A DNA stretch of 64,000 nt from Tachypleus tridentatus (Eukaryota > Arthropoda > Merostomata > Xiphosura > Limulidae). How positions within the stretch are numbered: the stretch's first letter is position 1; every line of letters starts with the position of its first letter. Of the stretch, positions 1-12,099 are shown in pieces. A model generated the notes under the pieces. The model was not told the DNA's origin and ran no database searches. It was given only the letters and a program-made list of their open reading frames with translations. Both the position numbers and the translations under genes were made by a program. The stretch is taken from assembly GCF_004210375.1 (NCBI RefSeq), contig NC_134830.1, forward strand, positions 64,954,326 to 65,018,325, given 5' to 3'.

Positions 1-701
1 TTTTAAGTAGATTGTTTTTTAGAGTTTTCTTTTACTGGCTAAAATAGCAGCAACAATTTGAAGTATGAGTTTTGTATTTATATTTATTCATCTTTAGTAA
101 AAATAAGTCGAGGGTGAGTCAGTGGTAATTTTAGTGACTCACAAAAAAGTAAGGGATTGGAATCGCCACAGTAGATCGATAAAAAAACAGTACTGAAAAA
201 ATTCTAACACACTTCTTGTTAATTTAGTAAATACCAAGATAGAATAATTCGTTTACTTGGTATAGCTATGAAAAAGATTTAAAAATCTAGTTTATAGTAG
301 TGTAAGTCATAACTGATTTCTACATTAGTCTTTTCTGTTCCAAATTTCGAATTTCTTGTCTCGAGTAATAGAAAACAAAAACAATAACTGGATGTAGCCT
401 TCCTGTCTGATGTTCCAGATCACAGGCCTGGCATGGCCAAGCGCGTAAGGCGTGCGACTCGTAATCCGAGGGTCGCGGGTTCGCGCCCGCGTCGCGCTAA
501 ACATGCTCGCCCTCCCAGCCGTTGGGGTGTCTAATGTGACGGTCAATCCCACGATTCGTTGGTAAAAGAGTAGCCCAAGAGATGGCGATGGGTGGTGATG
601 ACGAGCTGCCTTCCCTCTAGTTTTACACTGCTAAATTAGGGACGGCTAGCACAAATAGCCCTCGAGTAGCTTTGTGCGAAATTCCCAAACAAACAAACAA
701 A
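1..701 (+). repeat. Local tandem repeat unit, first (truncated) copy
   Basis: Nearly identical to 1338-2038 at a constant offset of 1337 bp, including a SINE. Homology stops at 701 inside the SINE's caaa tail. The unit probably continues to the left of the window. Confidence 0.9.
425..701 (+). mobile_element. SINE family 1 (tRNA-headed, long), in first local repeat
   Basis: The head contains a tRNA-like region with anticodon-loop-like ctcgtaa and a pol III B-box-like gggttcg. A long conserved body follows (ggcggtgggtggtgatgac, ttacactgctaaattaggg) and a caaacaaacaaa tail. The left target-site copy is ccagatcaca at 415-424; the right one is missing because the repeat unit breaks in the tail. 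Confidence 0.85.
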
Positions 702-971
702 CACATGAAATACTATTTAATTTTACTTGGAATTTTGACTATATTTAACTTTTTGAATGTGAAAAAATGCGGTGGGGTATTATAAAAATGACGGGTGAGA
801 AAGGGGAAACGAAGACGGCACCGGAAAAATTGGCCAGGCCGGAACCTGACAAGCAGATATCAACGTCAAACGACCCCATTCAGGACTGTGCAATAGTGTT
901 GCCTTGATTGGGATCTAAAGATCCAATGCCTTAGATTTGGAAGTGGGGGGAAACGGGAGTGTCTCGTGAAA
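702..971. other. 270-bp unrelated filler between the local repeats, GC-richer
   Basis: No match elsewhere in the window. The 788-950 part is clearly richer in G and C than its surroundings. It holds a 39-codon open frame, 788-907 on +, starting MTGEKGETKTAPEKL and rich in Lys, Glu and Pro. I do not recognise it; a fragment of an unlisted mobile element is the likeliest source. Confidence 0.5.
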
Positions 972-1076
972 ATATGCTATTTGACTTCTTGAGAAAAATT
1001 ACCATGAAGTGGAATTTAATCTATCTACATACCAATCTATTTATAAAATATTGAATATTTCTATTTACATATTGCC

Positions 1077-1190
1077 ATTCCCCAGTGGCACAGCGGAATG
1101 TCTGCGGACTTATAACTCCAGAATCCGGATTTTGATACACATGGTTGGCAGAGCACAGATAGCCTTTATGTAATTTTGTGCAAAACAACC
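1077..1190 (+). mobile_element. SINE family 2 (shared with copy B at 43627-43745)
   Basis: The pattern ccccagtggcacagcgg, ctgcggactta, then gttggcagagcacagatag and a gtgcaaaacaa tail defines a second tRNA-like SINE family. Present in both copies, so older than the duplication. Confidence 0.75.
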
Positions 1191-1337
1191 ACAATAACCT
1201 ATTTACATTTGGTATTTAATGAATCAATAATTGTGCTAAGGCTACAAAGGTCTAGTAAACAGTGGTGTGGTTCATGTTTAAAAAGTTATATAAATGTTGT
1301 TAAATATGTTTCAAAATATTCAAAATATATGTTATGA

Positions 1338-2038
1338 TTTTAAGTAGATTGTTTTTTAGAGTTTTCTTTTACTGGCTAAAATAGCAGCAACAATTTGAAG
1401 TATGAGTTTTGTATTTATATTTATTCATCTTTAGTAAAAATAAGTCGAGGGTGAGTCAGTGGTAATTTTAGTGACTCACAAAAAAGTAAGGGATTGGAAT
1501 CGCCACAGTAGATCGATAAAAAAACAGTACTGAAAAAATTCTAACACACTTCTTGTTAATTTAGTAAATACCAAGATAGAATAATTCGTTTACTTGGTAT
1601 AGCTATGAAAAAGATTTAAAAATCTAGTTTATAGTAGTGTAAGTCATAACTGATTTCTACATTAGTCTTTTCTGTTCCAAATTTCGAATTTCTTGTCTCG
1701 AGTAATAGAAAACAAAAACAATAACTGGATGTAGCCTTCCTGTCTGATGTTCCAGATCACAGGCCTGGCATGGCCAAGCGCGTAAGGCGTGCGACTCGTA
1801 ATCCGAGGGTCGCGGGTTCGCGCCCGCGTCGCGCTAAACATGCTCGCCCTCCCAGCCGTGGGGGTGTATAATGTGACGGCCAATCCCACTATTCGTTGGT
1901 AAAAGAGTAGCCCAGGAGTTGGCGGTGGGTGGTGATGACTAGCTGCCTTCCCTCTAGTCTTACACTGCTAAATTAGGGACGGCTAGCACAGATAACCCTC
2001 GAGTAGCTTTGTGCGAAATTCCCAAACAAACAAACAAA
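1338..2038 (+). repeat. Local tandem repeat unit, second copy
   Basis: Partner of 1-701. It is continuous with the rest of copy A on both sides, so this is the parental position. Its SINE has target-site duplications here, whereas the 1-701 copy lacks the right one. Confidence 0.88.
1762..2038 (+). mobile_element. SINE family 1, full length with target-site duplications
   Basis: Bounded by tccagatcaca at 1751-1761 and 2039-2049. Copy B at about 44311 runs straight through the site without a SINE, so the insertion is confirmed by an empty-site comparison. Confidence 0.92.
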
Positions 2039-2049
2039 TCCAGATCACA

Positions 2050-3347
2050 AGACTTTGCATAAACTGACAAACCTTTGTTTTATATTACCAAGCTATACAA
2101 TCAAACAAAACTTTCTATTTACTCTTACATGGGTGAATAAAGAAAAGTCATAGATAGTAATATCAGATGATCTGTTGTATCAAATTTATTAAGGTTTTTA
2201 TTTTTCTATTTAAAAATGTAATCATTGGCTTCGTTTCATAGAGTAGTTTCACTTTTATAGAACATCTATAGCTATGATAATTCTATTTTAACTTTGTAAA
2301 AATAAATATATATATATTGTTCAATCGAAATTGTCACACCAGGAGATCGTTCACATTTCGAAATTAAAAGTAAAGTAAGACTAAGGACTGTTCTAAACAG
2401 GGTCGATGGAGGTGCAATATAACGAACAACAACATTAAAAATGAAATACCTTTATTATGTTATGTTAAGGTTATTATTTCCAAGCTACATAGGTAGAAGT
2501 TTCTGAGAAAATATATTTATGAAGTGTACTTTCTGTAAGCCTGAAATACACTTGAAAAATAAGTGTTGTTACTGTATTCGATGGTAACTGTGTATTAATG
2601 CATTACATGTACGTGATTATCATAGTTTTCATACAACGTGATATTAAGAATAAATAAACTATGGAGTGTGAAGGGATACATAGCTCAGATATATCCGTAT
2701 TTGTTACACATTCACTGCTAAGTTGGGAAGCTAATGTTGCAAGTATGTTTTGATACAACTCTTTAATTATTGTGTTTTGAATTTTCAGTTCTTACTCTTT
2801 ACAACAACTAGTGAAAAATTCTGTGAATTTTTCGCTATTGTATTAATTCCATGTATCTAATCTAGCTATGTATATAACATACGACTATGTTTCATGAACT
2901 TAATGATGTGGTTATTCATAGTATAACAGTATTTTACTATAGACAGTGATTGCTTGTAACACAAACTTTTATATGTTATAAGAGTACATTTAAACCGAAG
3001 TAATTATTTCCTACACACGTTGACAAATTTATCAGCTATTCAGATTAATTTTAAAGTTATGTTATATTCGATTTTAATTCCTTTTAATCGGAACAAGCTG
3101 TTGTACTGAATTTCTTAAGATAAAAATAACTGAAATGAGAAACAAATTACAAAACTTTATTCATGGTGTTTTCAACTTGCCTTGTGCAAAGGTTAATATT
3201 TCGATGTGAAAAGATTTTCCATCTTTAAATGTAGATTTTTACAAGTTATATTCTGGAATTATTTTCTTTAAGCATTGTTTCTACGCCAAAGTTGTGGCGT
3301 AACTTTGAAATGTATATTTTTTCTCAATATTATAATAAACATTATTA
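2050..3347. other. Unique AT-rich sequence, no gene seen
   Basis: Shared with copy B (about 44320-45625). No ORF of note, no recognisable repeat apart from short AT runs such as the tatata stretch near 2308. Confidence 0.6.
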
Positions 3348-5101
3348 TACAAGTTTGGAATAAGGATGCAGTAAATTAGCCTGCTATTGAGTCAATGCTA
3401 GCTCAAAAATTTGAAGGCAAGTTAAACATTACATAACAAAATTCTTTAACCAAATATTGGAGTCGAAAAAGGATGCCAAAGAAAGTGTCCAAGATCATTA
3501 CTTCATAGAAGATAGGAGACAAATAATATATAAAAAATGCTCTACTATAAGCCTATTATCCCACTTATATGAATTATTCACAAGAATACTACAAAAATAT
3601 TGAAAGCATTTTGGACAAACACTAACCACAAGAACAAGTAGGCTGTGGAAATAATTTCGCAACAGCATATCATCTAGATGTTACTAACTAAATAATAGAA
3701 AATCAAAAGAATACCATTTACATTTATGTTTGGGAGTTATATATTATGAAAAGACATTTGACTCTGTAGAATATAGCGCAATATTAACTTCTTCAGATAA
3801 ATCTGGAGCAAATCTAATGTACGTCGAAATTTTATGATATGTACACACACACAGACATTACAGTAAAAATGCATCGTCACAACAGATAACATCAATGATA
3901 CAGATAAAGACAGGGGTGTGATGGGAGGGTTCAAGTATTAAGACAAACTGAACTACAGAATGAAGATATAAAAATAGATGGTGAGACACTAAGAGATCTT
4001 ATGTTTACAGATGATGTAGCTCTCTCTACAAATTCAACAAAAAAGATAGAAGGCCTATTAAAAAGTGTTAATGCCAGTAGCAGAAAAGCAGGAAAAAATG
4101 CATAAGGGAAAATTAAACATATGATCAACTATCGTGACTCAGATACTATCAAAATCTGAAAATGAAGGAATATGGAAATTTTCAGAGTACAAATATTTAA
4201 GACAAATCCTCTAATGAAAACAGAACAAGGGAAGAATCTGTGAGAAGAATAAAGGCAAGAATTGCAACATTTTGGAATGCATAAATATATTTCAGAGGAT
4301 CACTACAGTTCCATTATGTTTAACAAAAATATCGTGGATCAGTGTGAACGACCAATCATAACATATGGTTGTAAAACATGGGCACTAACCAAAGAGATAA
4401 GGAGAAAGATAGAAACAATGCAGAGAGCTGTGGTTAGAAAAATACTTCATATAACACTACAAGACAAATGGATAAATGATAGAATAATAAAAACAAGTGT
4501 AATGGATGCATTAAGCTTTATCCTAAGAATAAATTGAAATGGGCTACACAGGTAGCATTAAGTACAATGAAATAAGAACCTACGATAGGAAAAAGATTTT
4601 GATGGCAGGCAAAAGAGAAGACAGTGGGATAAAATAGTAGTGGATTGTGTTCGTTGCCACAGAAACAAATCATAACGAGTCTTTCACCTCGCACCGTTGC
4701 TGTATCACTTGTTCCAAACAAAAATGACATGAATAATGTAATGTGCATTTATCTAAAGATGTTTGAAATATCCCGAGAACATCTCCTCCTCCCACCTATC
4801 TCCCGTAGCTGCGCACCATCGCGTAAGTGTAGTATGCATACTTGACTAAATTTGAAGTATTACATCTTTAGACTTAGAGTTTAGTTATGGAGGACAAATG
4901 AAGTCCACAAATCGTCGATTAGTGCTCATTTCAAATGAAAATTTCATTCGTAATAAACCTAATGAGAAAGATTAGAATAAACTTTTACACTTAATCACGA
5001 AAGCTTATTGGTGTACTAACAACATTGGTTTGCCAATTGTTTCAAACTGTCTTTGTTTTTTGACATCGTTAACCATATTTATCAACCAAAACTCACCTGA
5101 G
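3348..5101. other. Block present in copy A, absent from copy B
   Basis: In B the flanks join at about 45625. Because the retroelement inside is very decayed, loss from B is more likely than a recent gain in A. Confidence 0.75.
3430..4630 (+). pseudogene. Decayed non-LTR retrotransposon (RTE-like) reverse transcriptase
   Basis: Many stops and frameshifts, but an ordered series of reverse-transcriptase landmarks is readable on +. These are a PQEQVGCG-like motif near 3630, a FTDDVAL catalytic box near 4004 (the family has F-x-DD), LLKSVNASSRKAGKNA near 4050, and the open stretch 4262-4537 with ITYGCKTWALTKEIRRK and RKILHITLQDK. These belong to the C-terminal half of RTE-type endonuclease-reverse transcriptases; the exact clade is uncertain. 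The whole element lies in the A-only block 3348-5101. Confidence 0.75.
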
Positions 5102-5824
5102 AAAAAGAGGTCCTTTCTCTACCCAGAGTTCTATCATGGAGATAGAAAGCAGTACTATTAACCACAAGTTTAGTTGTTAATGTGTTAATAAAACAAGCGC
5201 TTGTAAATGCTCCAAATGTTTACTTGTTGTTGTTCATTAATTAAGTTAAAATAGTATTCAGCTGTTATATATACCATATGGATGTGAAGTGTGATTTTGG
5301 CGGCTAATAACTTAAACTAAAACTTAGTTAGTAAACAGTTTACGTGATGGAAAAAAGATCAAGTACGCCCGACCTAACGAGAGAGAGAAAGTTAACTTTA
5401 TACACAATATTCTTTAAATATAAGTATCGACAGTGATTTTTCAACACTATTTAAACGTGCATTAGTGGAAGAAAAAGTGTCAAAACATCTTAGGATTAAA
5501 ATGTTCTGTTTATTTATGTTCTTGGATACGAGGAGAAAGACTTGTATGTAGGATAATTGGTGACGAAGCTGGCTGGGGTTCGAAACTTAGTGAAACAACA
5601 AATTTTTAGCACTTTAAATGTAGTTAAGCACTAGGATAATGAACTTATTCAAAATGTAAAAGATACTAATGGTTAGAGTTCACATGTATTTCATCATATC
5701 TTGGCTAAATTAACAAATTAAAAGAGTCGTACATTTAATCACATCTAGTTAGAAAGCCACATGTTAAATAATCTTGACTCTACGTCATTGCTATTAATTG
5801 AAATAACTGAAACAAGTAAGGATT

Positions 5825-5945
5825 AGACCTTCGGTGGCTCGGCAGTAACTCTGGGAAATTGCAAGTTTATGAGATATGCATCCATTATCTGGTGATAAAC
5901 CACTCACTGTGTAGTTTTGCGCTTAGCAGCAAACAGAAAATGGTA
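5825..5945 (+). mobile_element. SINE family 2, mostly lost from copy B
   Basis: ggtggctcggcagtaa start and tgtagttttgcgcttagcagcaaacag end. Copy B retains only the tail (about 46175-46210) after a deletion of about 280 bp. Confidence 0.6.
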
Positions 5946-6105
5946 CGCTTAATTCTGATACTTAGGAATAATATAATCCATAGAAAATGATTGATTATCA
6001 TCAGTTTTTCTTGTTTAAAGTTAGAAAATATAACATTTTAACAAGAGCAAACTGCTTAAATCATAACTAATATTTCTTTGTTTGTGGTGTATAGAGCCTT
6101 ATTGT

Positions 6106-6146
6106 TTGCGAGTCAAACACTTTCGCTACTTCGCCATGCTGTACCT
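6106..6146 (-). mobile_element. Remnant of a SINE family 1 head
   Basis: ttgcgagtcaaacac and tcgccatgctgtacc match the end of the SINE that is complete in copy B (46330-46600). The rest is deleted in A. Confidence 0.65.
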
Positions 6147-6367
6147 ATAAAGGAAAAAAAAGTATTTATTACCGTCCGTAGTTAATCGGTTTTTTATAAT
6201 TCATGTTTGTTTTAAAATCTGTTTGTTCAGTTAGTTTCTAACTTTAATCTGCCGCTGTTTTTTTTTTGTATCTCCGTTTATGTTTTTGTTGTTGTTTTTT
6301 TAAATACCCAAAAACCATTTCATAAGAAACCAACTCAAACGGCCGATAAAGAAATTAGTAAAGTGTA

Positions 6368-6486
6368 TGTGTGTTTATTTATAGCAAATCCACATCGAGG
6401 TATTTGATATGTACACCAAGGGGATTCAAACAGCTTATTTTAGTGTTGTAAATCCGTAGACTTACCGCTGTCCTAGCGGAGAACGA
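6368..6486 (-). mobile_element. SINE family 3 (copy B partner 46817-46936)
   Basis: A third tRNA-like family, read here in reverse: tatagcaaatccacat, then tgttgtaaatccgtagac and taccgctgtcctagcgg. Present in both copies. Confidence 0.7.
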
Positions 6487-7554
6487 AAAAATATGTTCAA
6501 AATGTTTATGTTTAATCATATCAATTTTTCTTAGCTTAGCCTGGAAATGTTTCTTGTTTAAATATTTTAAATGGAGCATGCTCAATAAATTATCGCTTCA
6601 AAAGATCCGGTAAATATATATACACTAAAATTTAGTTCTGAAATTTCCCTCAGGAAGATAAAAATTATCCCATTAAAGTTAATGATAGTACGATTTATTA
6701 TTCTACATAGAAAACGCACATCTATGAAATATCCAAAAATTAATGAAGGTGTTTGTGAATAATTGACTTCTGCCAAGAGGTAGTACAAAGAAACAAACGA
6801 AAATCTTGAAAGACATAATAGTGGAAACAATTTAACCCTAAAAGTGAAAATAAAATATTGAAAAATGAGAGCATAATCTGGAAACGCCTGAAAATATCCT
6901 TGTTGTGTTAATAAAGACGTGGTATGTTTACAAACATACACATCTTAATACCTTTTGGTGTTTGTGAAAAATTAAAAAGGAGAAATTCCTGCAATAGCTC
7001 AGTTTCATACCATAAGAGGGCATTACAGCCTAATCCTTAAAAATTACACAATATGTATTGAATTTAAAAAAAAGGCTTAATGCTTTTGCGCTTTCGAATA
7101 GTTGACAGTACTTCTTTAGAATAATAATATACATGTAAGTGTACTGATATGGTAATTAAATTAACAGGATATCTATTGTTAAAAGAATGTTGCGGCATTC
7201 CAGTATTAGTGTTATAATTAGCATCTTTAGCCTGCGTATGCTGCCAACTGGTTGTCTATCCTTCTACAGTTCAAAATTAGAAACAGGTACACGTGAGCCA
7301 TAGAGGTCTTTGGTTTTGCTGTTTAGCTTATTGTGTGCATAAAATTTCTTTCAGGTGATTAAATACGCAAGCATTTCCAAAACAAAATATATTCTTTTAA
7401 TTTTATACTTTTGGTAAACTGTTGCCTATAAAACGTTTTATTTCGTCTTGTTTTTGACTCACAAGTATCGTTTCGCATGCAAAAATATGTCTTTCAAAAG
7501 CGTCTTGAATAAAGAAACCAGATGAAATAAATATCCCACTAGTGCCCCCCTCAA

Positions 7555-7680
7555 TGGATCAGGGATTAGTTTACGCACTAACAACACTAAAATCCGAGGT
7601 TCGATATCCTGTAGTGGACAGATATCAGATAGGTCATTGTATAACTTTACGTTGAGAACAGTATCAACACAGTTTAAATA
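7555..7680 (+). mobile_element. SINE family 2 (copy B partner 48005-48135)
   Basis: ggatcagggattag start, ccgaggttcgat B-box-like motif, cagatatcagataggtcattg and a gttgagaacagt tail. Shared by both copies. Confidence 0.6.
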
Positions 7681-7732
7681 AAAATATGTTTCTTTGACGA
7701 GGTTTCGTTACGAGTAGCAATGCCTGTGTTAG

Positions 7733-7982
7733 TGACGGATTATTCACCTTAACATTTCAGGTAACTTCCGAACCCTATCTACAGATCTGGGTTTGCAGTG
7801 AGTAGGAATATAAGTAGAGATCTAGCACTCAGACCTCGGAGAGAGGGTCGTTCAGTCCTCGTTTATGTCAGACATCAGAGATATCCGTCCTAATCCTTCT
7901 ATTAAACAAGTCCTCCGGCCGATCAGTGTTAAGTGTGCAGGCTCACAGCGATAAAATTCAATTGTCGAAGCCCGTGACAGAC
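7733..7982 (+). promoter_or_regulatory. Promoter-like, possible solo LTR (copy B 48189-48450)
   Basis: A GC-richer stretch better conserved between copies (about 98% by eye) than its flanks. It has a TATA-like tataag at 7809-7814, an initiator-like tcagac about 20 bp on, and an attaaa at about 7901. Its ends are weakly inverted (tgttagtgacgg at the left; cccgtgacagaca at the right), as expected of an LTR. No clear target duplication was found. Alternatively it is a host promoter or first exon for the transporter 10 kb downstream. Confidence 0.3.
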
Positions 7983-8204
7983 AGATCATAACACAGATAT
8001 TCCATGTACTTAAAGACGACCAAACCATATAAAGTGAGCAAATCTAATTCTGTTAGTCGTCCCTTCCTTGTCAGTTCGTCCACGGAGTAACTGTCAGTAC
8101 ATAAGAAATCCAACTAGTACTGTACTTTGAATGCCAAGCAAATGTAATTTAACGTTATAAGATCCTTTAGACCGAATTATAAAATAGTGCCTGGTATAAG
8201 TTAA

Positions 8205-8305
8205 TGTGATGTTCCCAGAATACTTGTTTTCATGGTTTCGATATCTATGGTGGACAGAGCACATATAGCTCTTTGTGTTGTTTTGTACATAGCTACAAAT
8301 AAACA
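8205..8305 (+). mobile_element. SINE family 2 3' portion (copy B 48678-48780)
   Basis: tatctatggtggacagagcac and a tacatagctacaaataaac tail; the head is not recognisable. Confidence 0.55.
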
Positions 8306-8899
8306 ATTATTTCTAAAATCACTTTTTAAAAATATATTCCAAATTTTTCACAACTTCAACATAAATCATAATCAAAATTAAATGTTTTTTAAAGCGCTGC
8401 CACGCGGAAACTATGAGAAACTATAAATCTCAAAACTGTGTTGCGTTGTTTGTGGGTTGGAGACAACAGAGTAATTCAATAAATATTTTTCTGCTTGGCA
8501 ACAAATAGGTCATTCAAGTAAACAAGTTTATTTACTTCTGTTTCTAGAGTAAAACCATAATTTCCGCGGGAAATTGAACACCGCGTTTTAGCTTTGTAAG
8601 TTTACCACTGTCCGGATCACAATCATCGTATTGCAGTTTCTATAGCTCTATTTTATATTTTTAGTGGTAATGTATCAAATACGAAGAAAGAATATACAGT
8701 TTTATTTCATTTAAAATATTTGTTATTCATTTTTATGAAAAAAATGTTTATATATGTCCAGATGTATGACCATGTATATTGTAAGTCACAAACATTTTCC
8801 TAAGTCGCTGAAATAAGGTTTTCGGGATAGGCATTTGTAACCATTTAACGTAGAAACAGTACAAGAAAATAACCATTTATATACTCTTAAACTTGATGT

Positions 8900-9040
8900 T
8901 ATGTGTGTATGTGTGTTTTCTTATAGCAAAGCCACATTGGGATATTTGTGGAGTCTACCTAAGGAAATCGAACCCCCTGATTTTATTATTATAAATCCGT
9001 TGACGTACCGCTGTTGTTGCTAAGGGCGACTTGAGGTTGA
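8900..9040 (-). mobile_element. SINE family 3 (copy B 49330-49455)
   Basis: tatagcaaagccacattggg, tggagtctacc, tataaatccgttgacgtacc. Shared by both copies. A shorter fragment of the same type lies at 8560-8618. Confidence 0.7.
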
Positions 9041-9949
9041 GTACCATTTGATTTTTGAAGAGAATAATATTATTTATTGCTTTGTGTAAATGGATACACT
9101 GAAATATAACAGTCAACTCATGTCATGTTCAAATAAACTAGATAAGCTAAAAACGTTTTTAACGTTATAACGGTTCGTTCGATGTTGTGTGGGGATTCAT
9201 AGTACATAAATAAATTTCAAGACTTATCAACTGATTGCCCACTCAGATGTCCCCGCTGTTAAGATAAACCAGTGAGAAACAAGAATAGAACTTGAATATG
9301 AATACAACAATTTAAAATAAATATATAGAAATAATCGTATAGCTGGAATTTCTTTCCAGAATAATTGGTTGGATCAAACCGAATGCAATAGTTGATTTAT
9401 CTAGTCATAAGATGGCGCTGTACATCCTCATCAGACTTTAGCCATGTGAAACATAGCCAAATCACTTTGTTTTTGTTTTTCGCTTTCAGCTGAAGACACA
9501 CAATAATATTTAGTCCATGTAAATATAAATTAATATCTGATCTTCAAGGTAAATCTAAGTTCCTTATTTACATAAAAAACACTGTGTTTGTAATGTTAAA
9601 ATTTAATATTTTAAATTTAGTGGTATTATTTTTAATTTCTCCATAGAGGATAAATATTTACAGTTCATTGTAAATCTCAGAACTCTTATACACGTTTTAT
9701 CGATACAAGTATCTTATTTTATTTTTTACTGTCTAATTGTGTGAAAGATTACAGTATATAATGAAGCACCGTCTTTGTGAAATATATCTTTGTAAAATTT
9801 GAAGTTTCCTAACAAACAAAGTTAAGAACTTTGTCAAGAAAAATGTTCTGACCGCCATTATGTAGACACGTGCAAGCCTTCAACACTAAATCACTTTTAC
9901 AACAAATATTTCTTTGCCATGAGACCACATTTACATAGGGGTTGTCAGT

Positions 9950-10160
9950 CAGTTTTTTTATTCGAGGACAGCTAAGGTGGACTTTCTGCTGTGCCCACTA
10001 CAGGGAATAGACTCCCAGAGTTGAGCGTTGTAAGTCAGCAAATTTATCGCGTGTGTGAGTGTGCTTATATCAAAATTACATCCAGCAATCTGCTGAGTCC
10101 ACCAAGGGGAATGAAAACCCTAATTTTAGCGTTGTAAATCAGTAGATTTACCATGTACTA
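9950..10160 (-). mobile_element. Two SINE family 3-like elements in a row
   Basis: First at about 9950-10035 (gctgtgcccactacaggg, gttgtaagtcagcaaat), second at 10045-10160 (ctgctgagtccaccaagg, gttgtaaatcagtagat). Both are in copy B at 50590-50806. Confidence 0.65.
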
Positions 10161-11689
10161 TTTACATAGTCATTTACGATATTAAAGAGAAACGTTACTC
10201 ATAAGTTAATACCGTTTTGGTAAGCTATTTAAAATAAATATACCTAGTTTGCCACCACATTTCACGTTTTCATGGTTTTTGAGCTCTTTCGTGGAAATAA
10301 GGATCTGATGCTGAGATTATCTCAAAATACGAGGTCATTTTTCATTCGTATGTTTCGTACAGTTCATTGTTATTGTTTCAAAGATTTATTACTCAACCTT
10401 AAAGCTTACAGATGATGTTCAAGTTGGAGTCAAAGAGGCGTATTTCTCAGAGCTAGCTGTATTGTGTTCGTTCTCTTTTCCAAAATAATTGTGTGTAAGA
10501 GGGTTTATAATTACCAAAGTCATCAAAACGTACAATAGAATAAAATAAAAGAACCAACGACATATTTACGATTCTTTCTTTCATCCGTAATTCTTTTACG
10601 CAGTAGGCAGCAAATTCACTAGAGGGAGTGTAAAACATTTTCTCGCCTCCTCAATTCAAGGTAACAGGAGATCATTAGTATTCCTTCTGTCAGACTGTAA
10701 CACAGAACTGGTACTATTACTGTAGGACCAGCTGTAGAGAGTGTGTAACATTCTTCTTGTTCTAGCTGGAGGTAAGATCCGATTTTATTTGTTACGAAGT
10801 AATATACAAAGCAGTTCAATGCCAATCTTTAAGATTTAGTTTTGTCACATTTATATAACTAGACCATTTCCGTGTATCTAAAACTGTGTCTGAATAAATA
10901 CTGTATTGTTTATCCCTTCTCTTGGTTTTACTTGAAATACCTAAAGGTCTTTCTTGGTTGGACTGTTAGAGGTGTTGTTGTTTTCAGGGTAAATCAAAGA
11001 AGTCGCGTAAACGCTTATAGTATATGAGTTCAATTTCAACTACTACAGTAGAAAACAGTTATAATGACGAAACAGTAAGAATACGTAAGCTCAACATTGA
11101 GGTTAAATTTTATATTTCTACGCTGTAGTAATTCTATGCGAACATTGCACTTTAGCAGAGTGAGTCAAATCTTATATAGTAGGGCAATAATTAGCTGTAT
11201 GGGCATTTCTATTTAGCTGTGCGACTTTAGTCTTGTAAAATAGGGCAATAATTATCTGCATGTCTTCTACAATTTAGAAGTGTGATTTAAATTTTATATT
11301 ATTGAAGTTGATAGATGTTTCGTTAACACGTTGTTTTTAACTATATATAAAGATTCATTAATACTTTTAACTCAATCATTTAATGATATAAGTAAATGTA
11401 GTTGCAAAAGACATCGCAACAAAATTCTGGGCCTTGTTTAAGGTAGTTAATTGCAATCCTCTCTACATGTAAATATGATGCTAAACTAAAATAATTTGTT
11501 TTATCTACTTAGATATATAATAAGTCTCTAAATATACACGCATTTTATACAGAAGGCAAAGTGTGAAATTTATTTTTGAATATTGTTTTTGTTATAAATT
11601 ATTTGACAGAATTACGTAAAGTTAACTATATTGTAGCTTTTCTTGTTGTAGAAAATGTAGTCCACAGTGTAAGGCGTTCCTTAGACCTC

Positions 11690-12000
11690 AGATTAGTTTT
11701 AATATTTCATCTTTGAGAGCTTTCTCTGATTGAGAAGGCTTGTGATATAACATGGAAGTCTGCCCATTTTTACTAAAAACATTTTAATGGACAGGAGATT
11801 CCAAGTGGTGTGGGTTCGACACTTTCCCGTTTTTTTTACAGGAACTTGGAGTCCCTCAGGGCTGTGTCTTGAGTGTCACACTTTTCAGTATAAAGATTAA
11901 TGCCATCACTGAACAACTTCTTCTTATTGTTGCAAGCGGGTTCAATGTCGACAACTTTCACATCTCATGTCAGTCGTCGAACATTAGGTATTTTTAGCGG
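11690..12000 (+). pseudogene. Jockey/CR1-like non-LTR reverse transcriptase fragment, copy A
   Basis: Readable with frameshifts: DTTWR-like and NILMDRRFQV-like stretches near 11735-11805, then QELGVPQGCVLSVTLFS (11842 on), a VDNFHISCQSS box in place of the Y-V-DD catalytic core, and RQLQTAL. Shared with copy B, so older than the duplication. Confidence 0.75.
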
Positions 12001-12030
12001 CAGCTACAGACTGCCCTCAGTTGTTTACTG

Positions 12031-12099
12031 AAGTGGATTCGAGTCCCCAACCCTCGGATTACGAGGCGTGTGCCTTAACCTCCTGGCCATGCCGGACCC
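12031..12099 (-). mobile_element. SINE family 1 head fragment (copy B 52737-52803)
   Basis: ccctcggattacgaggcg and ctggccatgccgg match the reversed tRNA-like head only. It directly follows the LINE fragment. Confidence 0.7.

Noticed and set aside
425..500. tRNA gene
   Set aside because: The B-box-like motif and anticodon-loop-like region belong to a SINE head; the stems do not pair well and the body continues into SINE sequence.
325..552. 75-codon open frame on -, repeated at 1662-1889
   Set aside because: Lies across the SINE head; similar frames recur wherever this SINE occurs.
6582..6941. 119-codon open frame on the - strand
   Set aside because: No domain, AT-rich composition, and disrupted in copy B by poly-A runs and indels.
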